9,980 nucleotides of DNA, from contig JAUVHF010000046.1 in the NCBI GenBank assembly GCA_030593425.1, positions 1 to 9,980 on the forward strand, in the 5' to 3' direction. Positions 4,932 through 9,980 of the stretch are shown here, piece by piece. The notes beneath the pieces are model-generated. The model was not told the DNA's origin. It worked only from the letters and a program-made list of their open reading frames with translations, and ran no database searches. Position 1 is the first letter of the stretch. Each line of letters starts with the position of its first letter. The DNA comes from Anaerolineales bacterium (lineage in GTDB: Bacteria; Chloroflexota; Anaerolineae; UBA7937). The position numbers and the translations under genes are program-made.

Positions 4932-7727
4932 ATGCCACGTACATATGTAGCCCTGGACATCGAGACCACGGGGTTGGACCCGGAGCGGGATACTATCATC
5001 GAGATCGGAGCGGTGAGGTTTCGTGGCCAGGAGGTTCTAGATACCTGGTCTAGCCTGGTCAACCCCCAGCGCCCCCTCCCCTATAACATCCAATGCCTCA
5101 CCGGGATAAGCCCGGAGGAGGTGGATAGGGCCCCTCCTCTTTTCTCTCTCCTGGGGCCTCTCTCCCGCTTCGTAGGGCATCACCCCCTTGTGGGTCACAA
5201 TATCGCTTTCGACCTGGCCTTCTTTGGGAAGCATGGCCTCTTTCTCACCCATCAAGCCCTAGACACCTTCCAGTTAGCCAGCAGCCTCGTCCTCTATCTC
5301 CCCAGTCATGATTTAGGGGCTCTAGCCCGAACCCTAGAGGTTTCTCAGGAAGAGGAACATCGTGCGCTAGCCGACGCCCTGACGACGAAAGAAGTGTTTG
5401 GGGCCCTTTGGGAACGGGCCCTGCGCTTAGATCTGAGAACTATCCAGGAGATAAACCGGCTGGCCCTGGGGAGCGATTGGCCGTTACGCCACTTCTTCCT
5501 TGACTTGGAACGAGAGAAGGCCGCAACCTTTGGTGCAAGCCTCCGGGAACAGTTAGTAGCCAGGAGGGGCCAGGAGGCGCTCCTCAGTCCCCTCATCTCC
5601 CTTACGGTTGAATCGAAGCGACTCAAGCCCACCTCCAACCCTAAACCCCTTGACGTCGAGGCCTTGAGCGCCACCTTGGAGGAAGGAGGTCCCCTAGAAG
5701 AATATCTGCCTCATTATGAGTATCGGCCTCAGCAGGTGGAGATGCTCGAAGCCGTGACCAGGGCCTTCAACGAGGGGGAGCATCGCCTCATCGAAGCGGG
5801 CACCGGTATCGGTAAATCCCTAGCCTATCTCCTACCGGCGGTGCATTTCGCCCTGGAGAACGGCCATCACCTGGTCGTCTCTACCAATACCATCAACCTC
5901 CAGGATCAACTCTTCAAGAAAGACATCCCCGACCTCCAGCAGATCCTACCCCTGGAGTTCGAGGCCGCCCTCCTCAAGGGGCGGAGTAACTACCTCTGTC
6001 TGCGAAAATTCTCTTACTTGAAGCGTCGAGGGGGGCTAACCGCCCCAGAGATCGGTGTCCTGGCCAAGATCCTGGTCTGGCTTCCCACGACCATGACCGG
6101 CGATAGGGTGGAATCGAACCTCTTGCAGGGGGAGGAGCAGGTATGGGCTAGGCTCTCTGCCGAGGAGCCCTGCGAGCCAGAGAGATGCCCCTTCCTGAGG
6201 GAGTGTTACTTCTACCGCGCCCGTCGCAGAGCGGAGGGGGCTCATATCATCGTGGTGAACCACGCCCTTCTCCTCTCGGATATGATGACCGAGAACCGGG
6301 CCCTCCCCGAATATCGGCATCTCATCATAGATGAGGCCCATCATTTAGAGGATCGGGCCACCGAGCAATTGAGTGTGGAGGTCGATCAGCGCTGGATCTA
6401 CGTCCTCTTGGAGAGGATCGATTCTCGAAGGAAGACCTACGGCTTGCTCAACCGCCTATCCGCCTCTCTAAAGGAGAGAGGTGCACCCTCCACTCTCAGG
6501 CGCGAGGTGGAAGGCTATATAGAAGTGGTACGGCAACAAGCGGTCAATACTAGGGAAACTTTACGCACCTTCCTAGAGGCCCTCTCCCTCTTCCTGGCAC
6601 AGCATGGCAGGGGCAACGAGCGGTACGATGACCGGATACGCCTCACCTCTGCCCTCCGAGCCCAGCCCGACTGGGTTCAGGTAGAGATGGCCTGGGAACC
6701 TCTATCCCAAGGCTTAGCCAGGCTGGCCGAGGGCTTAAAAGTGGTCCATCGAGGCCTCCTGGGCCTGGGGGAAGAGTACGACGATCTTCTCTTCGAACTT
6801 GTGGAGAGGCAAGGCGAACTCCAGACCCTCCGCCAGGAGATGGAGGCCATCATAGCCCAACCCCAGCCAGGACGGATCTACTGGGCGACCATCGCTGCAG
6901 GGGAAGGGTGCATATCCCTCCACGATGCCCCCCTTCACGTAGGCGATATCCTCAGGGAGAACCTCTTCGCCCCCCTGGAAACCCTGCTTCTCACCTCAGC
7001 GACCCTGCGGACAGGGGGAGAGTTCGGTTACATTCGGGAGCGCCTAGGGCTTGAAGATGCCGAAGAACTGACCGTGGGCTCCCCCTTCGATTATGAAACC
7101 TCCACCCTCATATTCATACCCACCGATATCCCAGAGCCCAACACGCCCGGCTACGTTAAGGCCACAAATAGGGCTCTCCTTCATCTCTGCCTGGCTGTGG
7201 GTGGCAAGACATTGGCCCTCTTCACCTCCAAGGCCCATCTCTTGGAAGCCCATAAAGCCCTGACCCAGCCGTTGGAGGAGAGAGGGATCCAGGTCTATGG
7301 CCAAGGGATCGACGGTTCCCGGCACCATATCTTGGAGAAGTTCCGGCATCAACCCCGAAGCGTCCTTCTAGGGACGCGGAGTTTTTGGGAGGGGATAGAT
7401 GTGATGGGCGAGGCTTTGAGTTGTCTAGTAATCGCCCGGCTTCCCTTCCCCGTGCCTGACGACCCTATCATCGCCGCCCGGAGCGAGATGTACGAGGACC
7501 CCTTCGGCCAGTACGCCGTTCCCCAGGCGGTGCTCCGCTTCCGCCAGGGGTTTGGTCGCCTTATCCGCTCCAAGACCGACCGAGGGATAGTGGTAGTGCT
7601 GGACAAAAGGCTCCTCACCAAATATTATGGAAGTGTCTTCATCGATTCCCTGCCCCAATGCACCATCCAGCAAGGCTCGGTAGAAGAGTTGCCTAGAATA
7701 GCAGCGGAATGGATTGAGAGGGCATGA
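4932..7727 (+). CDS. dinG: DinG-family ATP-dependent DNA helicase with N-terminal DEDDh 3'-5' exonuclease domain
   Basis: A 931-residue two-domain DNA repair protein. The N-terminus (about 1-165) is an epsilon-like DEDDh exonuclease domain: D9 and E11 in LDIETTG, H89 and D94 in GHNIAFD, H143 and D148 in HRALAD, so all metal ligands and the catalytic His are present. The rest is an XPD/DinG superfamily 2 helicase. It has Walker A EAGTGIGKS (288-296, Lys295), VVSTNTINLQDQL (315-327), the DEAH box at 467-470, TSAT (688-691), and motif VI QGFGRLIRS (872-880). Four cysteines match the iron-sulfur domain: C356, C414, C419 and C425, the last three spaced C-x4-C-x5-C as in E. coli DinG. Relatives act 5'-3' on forked DNA, R-loops or D-loops. 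The start at 4932 is chosen for its GAGGAG and for MPRTYVALDIETTG; a TTG at 4908 would run through the TATAAT box. It is the first gene of a likely operon with efp. Confidence 0.93.
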   Translation: MPRTYVALDIETTGLDPERDTIIEIGAVRFRGQEVLDTWSSLVNPQRPLPYNIQCLTGISPEEVDRAPPLFSLLGPLSRFVGHHPLVGHNIAFDLAFFGKHGLFLTHQALDTFQLASSLVLYLPSHDLGALARTLEVSQEEEHRALADALTTKEVFGALWERALRLDLRTIQEINRLALGSDWPLRHFFLDLEREKAATFGASLREQLVARRGQEALLSPLISLTVESKRLKPTSNPKPLDVEALSATLEEGGPLEEYLPHYEYRPQQVEMLEAVTRAFNEGEHRLIEAGTGIGKSLAYLLPAVHFALENGHHLVVSTNTINLQDQLFKKDIPDLQQILPLEFEAALLKGRSNYLCLRKFSYLKRRGGLTAPEIGVLAKILVWLPTTMTGDRVESNLLQGEEQVWARLSAEEPCEPERCPFLRECYFYRARRRAEGAHIIVVNHALLLSDMMTENRALPEYRHLIIDEAHHLEDRATEQLSVEVDQRWIYVLLERIDSRRKTYGLLNRLSASLKERGAPSTLRREVEGYIEVVRQQAVNTRETLRTFLEALSLFLAQHGRGNERYDDRIRLTSALRAQPDWVQVEMAWEPLSQGLARLAEGLKVVHRGLLGLGEEYDDLLFELVERQGELQTLRQEMEAIIAQPQPGRIYWATIAAGEGCISLHDAPLHVGDILRENLFAPLETLLLTSATLRTGGEFGYIRERLGLEDAEELTVGSPFDYETSTLIFIPTDIPEPNTPGYVKATNRALLHLCLAVGGKTLALFTSKAHLLEAHKALTQPLEERGIQVYGQGIDGSRHHILEKFRHQPRSVLLGTRSFWEGIDVMGEALSCLVIARLPFPVPDDPIIAARSEMYEDPFGQYAVPQAVLRFRQGFGRLIRSKTDRGIVVVLDKRLLTKYYGSVFIDSLPQCTIQQGSVEELPRIAAEWIERA

Positions 7728-7733
7728 AGGTTT

Positions 7734-7752
7734 AGGAGGGAGCATGATATGA
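7734..7752 (+). promoter_or_regulatory. efp ribosome binding site with overlapping mini-ORF
   Basis: A full AGGAGG (7734-7739) precedes two ATGs: one at 7744, which opens a two-codon frame ATG-ATA-TGA, and the efp ATG at 7749, whose TG is part of that TGA stop. Spacing is 4 nt to the first and 9 nt to the second. The efp start is fixed by the family N-terminus MISATDLRKG. Confidence 0.6.
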
Positions 7753-8312
7753 TCTCAGCCACCGATTTGAGAAAAGGCGTCACCTTCGAGTATGAAGGCG
7801 ACCTCTATCGGGTCTTGGAGTATCAGCACTCCTTCATCGGCCGAGGGAGCGCCAACGCGAAGGTGAAGTTGCGCAACCTGCAAACCGGGGCCACCATGGA
7901 GCGGGTCTTCGGCGCCCATGAGAGGTTCGAGGAGGTGCGCCTCGAACTGCGGGAGGTGCAATACCTCTACACCGATAGCGATCTCTACTACTTCATGGAC
8001 ACGGAGACCTATGAGCAGCCGGCGCTTAGCGCCGAGGCCTTGGGAGAGAGGGTCCACTACCTCAAGGAAGGGCTGACCCTCCATATCTCCATGCACGAGG
8101 GGCAGCCGGTGGAAGTGGAACTCCCCGTCACCGTGGACTTGGAGGTCACTCGGACCGAACCCGGAATCAAAGGGGATACCGCTACCGGTACCACCAAGAA
8201 AGCCACTCTGGAGACAGGAGTAGTGGTACAGGTGCCCCTCTTTGTAGAAGAGGGCGATATCGTGCGGGTGGATACCCGCACAGGAGAATATCTAACTCGC
8301 GCAAGGGGGTAA
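7749..8312 (+). CDS. efp: Translation elongation factor P
   Basis: A 187-residue ribosome-binding protein that enters between the P and E sites and rescues ribosomes stalled on proline runs. Length and three-domain beta-barrel layout are standard. The N-terminal KOW-like domain is residues 1-65 (MISATDLRKG, KLRNLQTG). The first OB domain runs to about 128. The C-terminal OB domain has the signature VTRTEPGIKGDTATGTTKKATLETG (134-158) and ends DTRTGEYLTRA. The loop tip reads HSFIGRGSANAK, putting Arg32 where E. coli has the beta-lysylated Lys34 (KPGKGQA). Arg tips are rhamnosylated by EarP in some proteobacteria, but no earP, epmA or epmB is near, so its modification state is unknown. It follows dinG by 21 bp and precedes the methyltransferase gene by 2 bp, consistent with one transcript. 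Confidence 0.96.
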   Translation: MISATDLRKGVTFEYEGDLYRVLEYQHSFIGRGSANAKVKLRNLQTGATMERVFGAHERFEEVRLELREVQYLYTDSDLYYFMDTETYEQPALSAEALGERVHYLKEGLTLHISMHEGQPVEVELPVTVDLEVTRTEPGIKGDTATGTTKKATLETGVVVQVPLFVEEGDIVRVDTRTGEYLTRARG

Positions 8313-8314
8313 GG

Positions 8315-8956
8315 ATGGACTATTTCGACCAGGTCGCTGAAGAGTGGGATGACCTGCGAGCGGGATATTTCGATGAGACGGTCAGAGGAGCGGCCATAGA
8401 GCAGGCCGGGCTCTCTCCAGAGATGGTAGTGGCTGATGTGGGCACGGGGACCGGCTTCATGATCCAGGGGCTGGCTCCCCTGGTGAAAAAGATCTATGGT
8501 TTCGACGCCTCGGCGGAGATGCTAAGGGTGGCGGCCAGAAACGTGGAAGGCTTCAAGAATGTGGAGTTGCGCCAGGCTGATGGGCTGTCCTTGCCCTTGG
8601 AAGATGGCAGCCTGGACGCCATCTTGGCTAACATGTACTTGCACCATATCCCAGAGCCACCCTTAGCTCTCAAAGAGATGGCTCGTCTCCTAAAGAGAGG
8701 GGGCAAACTTATACTCACCGATCTCGACGAGCATGACCAAGAATGGATGCGGGAGGAGATGACCGATTTTTGGCTGGGGTTCGACCGGACACAGATCGAT
8801 AATTGGCTGAGGGAGGCCGGGTTCGAGAAGGTCACTGTAGAGTGTGCCCCCACCCCCTGCTGCACCGACTCCCCAGAAGGAGAGGAGGTCTCTATCAGCA
8901 TTTTCATCGCTCGGGGCACGAAGGCCGTACAAGACCTAACAAGGCTACCGGTATGA
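8315..8956 (+). CDS. Class I SAM-dependent methyltransferase (Methyltransf_11/UbiE-like)
   Basis: A 213-residue Rossmann-fold methyltransferase. It opens MDYFDQVAEEWDDLRAGYF, typical of a family sometimes fused to or next to ArsR regulators. Motif I ADVGTGTGF (40-48) binds SAM. Asp64 in YGFDAS is the likely ribose-binding acid, D89 lies in the ADGLSLP segment, and NMYLHHIPEP (106-115) and LLKRGGKLILTDLDEH (125-140) are motifs II-III. Near the C-terminus is a Cys pair, CC (182-183), conserved in this family by my recollection; a further Cys that some relatives carry a few residues later is absent. The substrate is unknown; arsenite or a thiol-linked substrate is a guess based only on the Cys pair. 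It begins 2 bp after the efp stop, with GGGGGT overlapping the efp end as a weak SD, so translation is probably coupled to efp. No link between the two functions is evident. Confidence 0.85.
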   Translation: MDYFDQVAEEWDDLRAGYFDETVRGAAIEQAGLSPEMVVADVGTGTGFMIQGLAPLVKKIYGFDASAEMLRVAARNVEGFKNVELRQADGLSLPLEDGSLDAILANMYLHHIPEPPLALKEMARLLKRGGKLILTDLDEHDQEWMREEMTDFWLGFDRTQIDNWLREAGFEKVTVECAPTPCCTDSPEGEEVSISIFIARGTKAVQDLTRLPV

Positions 8957-9113
8957 GCCTCTTCTGCGGGTTGCTTAATCCCCGCTCTCAGTTGCCTTGC
9001 GCTGGGGGCTCCTCGCCAGGCCAAGGATGACGGCCAGGAGGATGCAGAGAAAGTTTACATAGACCACCCTCTAAGAAGTAATCTCTTGGCATAAAGACCA
9101 CGAATAGCAGTTG
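8957..9113. other. Convergent intergenic region with imperfect hairpins
   Basis: The gap separates the 3' ends of the methyltransferase (+) and rmuC (-) genes. GCGGG (8966-8970) pairs with CCCGC (8981-8985) 9 nt after the methyltransferase stop. CTCCT-C-GCC (9009-9017) pairs with GGC-C-AGGAG (9032-9040) across one C-C mismatch. Neither is followed by a T-tract, so termination here is uncertain. A possible minus-strand micro-ORF (9067-8975) covers the same bases. Confidence 0.4.
8975..9067 (-). CDS. Possible 30-aa single-pass membrane peptide
   Basis: Downstream of rmuC on the same strand, a GTG-started frame encodes 30 residues. A continuous hydrophobic run (VYVNFLCILLAVILGLA, 2-18) is followed by a basic stretch RSPQRK and an acidic end TESGD, a layout seen in small bacterial membrane proteins. 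An in-frame TAG lies two codons before the GTG, so this is the whole frame. The only SD-like AGAGG touches the GTG directly, which is too close for normal initiation, and no ATG is available. It starts 46 nt after the rmuC stop. It may be chance or a decayed gene; I do not recognise any homologue. Confidence 0.2.
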   Translation of the reverse strand: MVYVNFLCILLAVILGLARSPQRKATESGD

Positions 9114-9980
9114 TTATCCTGTTTCTAAAGGCAGCCTTGGTTTTTCCCTTAAGGCTCTTCCTCTCTCTTCTGGTTGGTCCACCTTTGGTGGTGGCAGCTC
9201 GGGAGCGGTGGGCTCGCTGGCGCTGAGCAGTTTATCCTCGAACCTCCCCAGTTTCTTTTCCGCCTCGTCGTATTTCTTTCTGGCTCGCTCCATATGGCCC
9301 CCTAGAGTCTCGTAATCCTCTTTGAACCGCTCGAAATCGCCTTGCAGGCGCGCCAGGTAGCGCATTATCTCTTGGGCCCGCTTTTCGATTTGCAAGCCGC
9401 TGAGGCCCAAGGCGATAGCCTGTAAGTAGGCGTAAAAACTGTTGGGGGAGACGGGGATAACCCGCTTCTCCAAGGCGTAGTTGAGGAGGCTCTTCTCCTC
9501 GCCCAGGGCCTCGTCTCGGATGATGGTCTCGTAGTAGACGTTCTCGGCCGGGATGTACATGAGGGCGAAGTTGAAGGTGCCCTCGTCGGGGAGGATATAT
9601 TTACGGGCGATGTCGTCGATGTGACCCTTCACCGAGCGAACGAATTCCCGCCGGTGGCGCTTCCGTTCTCCCTCATCCTCCACCACCATCATGCGCTGGA
9701 AAGACTCCAACGGGAACTTGGAGTCCACCGGCACCATCCCGGCTTTGAGGATAATCACCGCATCGACCCGATCTCCGCTGCGGAAGGTGTGCTGGAGTTT
9801 GTACTGCCCGGGGCTGAGGATTTGGGAGAGGAGGTCACCAAGGAATAGTTCTCCGATGCCGCCGCGCAACTTGGGAGCCCGCAGAAGGTCGCTGAGGCCG
9901 GAGATCTCTTTCCCCACCTCCTCCATATAGCGGCTAGTGCGAGCCAACTCCCCTAGATTCTGCTGGATCTGACCAAAGGA
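9114..9980 (-). CDS. rmuC: RmuC family DNA recombination protein, C-terminal part
   Basis: The reading frame stays open to the window edge, so the N-terminus (normally a membrane anchor and coiled coil) lies outside; 288 residues are visible. RmuC limits inversion at short inverted repeats and carries a nuclease-like core of the PD-(D/E)XK type by family prediction. Seen here are LLRAPKLRGGIGELFLGDLLSQIL, the strongest family hallmark, then FRSGDRVDAVI and MVPVDSKFPLE with the Asp and Lys expected for the nuclease core. FALMYIPAENVYYE and VIPVSPNSFYAYLQAIALGL follow. A C-terminal helical segment (QIEKRAQEIMRYLARLQGDFERF and on) is likely coiled coil, ending in a charged, Pro-rich tail. An apparent internal start (TTG at 9947) is not the real start, since upstream codons (FGQIQQNLGELA) still read like RmuC. 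Confidence 0.92.
   Translation of the reverse strand, partial: SFGQIQQNLGELARTSRYMEEVGKEISGLSDLLRAPKLRGGIGELFLGDLLSQILSPGQYKLQHTFRSGDRVDAVIILKAGMVPVDSKFPLESFQRMMVVEDEGERKRHRREFVRSVKGHIDDIARKYILPDEGTFNFALMYIPAENVYYETIIRDEALGEEKSLLNYALEKRVIPVSPNSFYAYLQAIALGLSGLQIEKRAQEIMRYLARLQGDFERFKEDYETLGGHMERARKKYDEAEKKLGRFEDKLLSASEPTAPELPPPKVDQPEERGRALREKPRLPLETG

Noticed and set aside
8494..9024. A 176-codon minus-strand frame opposite the methyltransferase
   Set aside because: Ser-rich antisense translation with no domain, while the plus strand encodes a complete methyltransferase.
1..9980. Mobile element, phage, defence island, CRISPR array, tRNA or rRNA
   Set aside because: No transposase, integrase, terminal inverted repeats, spaced direct repeats or RNA gene signatures were seen; all large genes are housekeeping-type.

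Overview
The window looks like ordinary bacterial chromosome, G+C-rich and gene-dense, with SD-type ribosome binding sites, sigma70-like promoters and one clear intrinsic terminator. No virus, plasmid, insertion sequence, CRISPR array or rRNA/tRNA gene is visible. The protein sequences (CTP synthase, TalC-type aldolase, DinG with an exonuclease domain, EF-P with an arginine tip, a DUF4129 remnant) suggest a deep-branching, possibly thermophilic lineage. Chloroflexota is my best guess, by recall of family sequences only and with low confidence.

Layout. Positions 2-394 (+) hold the C-terminal third of a glycine C-acetyltransferase-like PLP enzyme, cut by the window edge. It converges on a 396-residue MFS transporter (1783-593, -), with two hairpins in the 198-bp gap. 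Between the transporter and pyrG, divergently oriented, lies a short decayed gene (about 1904-2133, +). It keeps a good start and SD, but its DUF4129-like C-terminal homology is split over three frames. A near-consensus extended -10 promoter (TTGACA, 17 bp, TGATATGAT) overlaps its 3' end and drives pyrG through a roughly 110-nt leader that ends in a strong hairpin next to the start codon. CTP synthase (2258-3907) is followed by about 190 nt with nested inverted repeats, then a TalC/FSA-type transaldolase (4097-4837) carrying an unusual Cys-containing insertion and ending in an intrinsic terminator.

A second unit begins just after that terminator. It comprises a DinG-type helicase with an N-terminal DEDDh exonuclease domain (4932-7727), elongation factor P (7749-8312) and a class I SAM methyltransferase (8315-8956). 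Gaps of 21 and 2 bp suggest one operon. It converges on rmuC (9980-9114, -, N-terminus outside the window). The intervening gap contains hairpins and a possible 30-codon membrane-peptide ORF on the minus strand.

Functionally this is housekeeping: CTP synthesis, sugar-phosphate metabolism, DNA repair or recombination (DinG, RmuC), and translation of polyproline stretches (EF-P). I see no clearly new multi-gene system. The points most worth following up are the aldolase insertion, the structured pyrG-tal intergenic element, the pyrG leader hairpin, the EF-P tip and the DUF4129 gene remnant.
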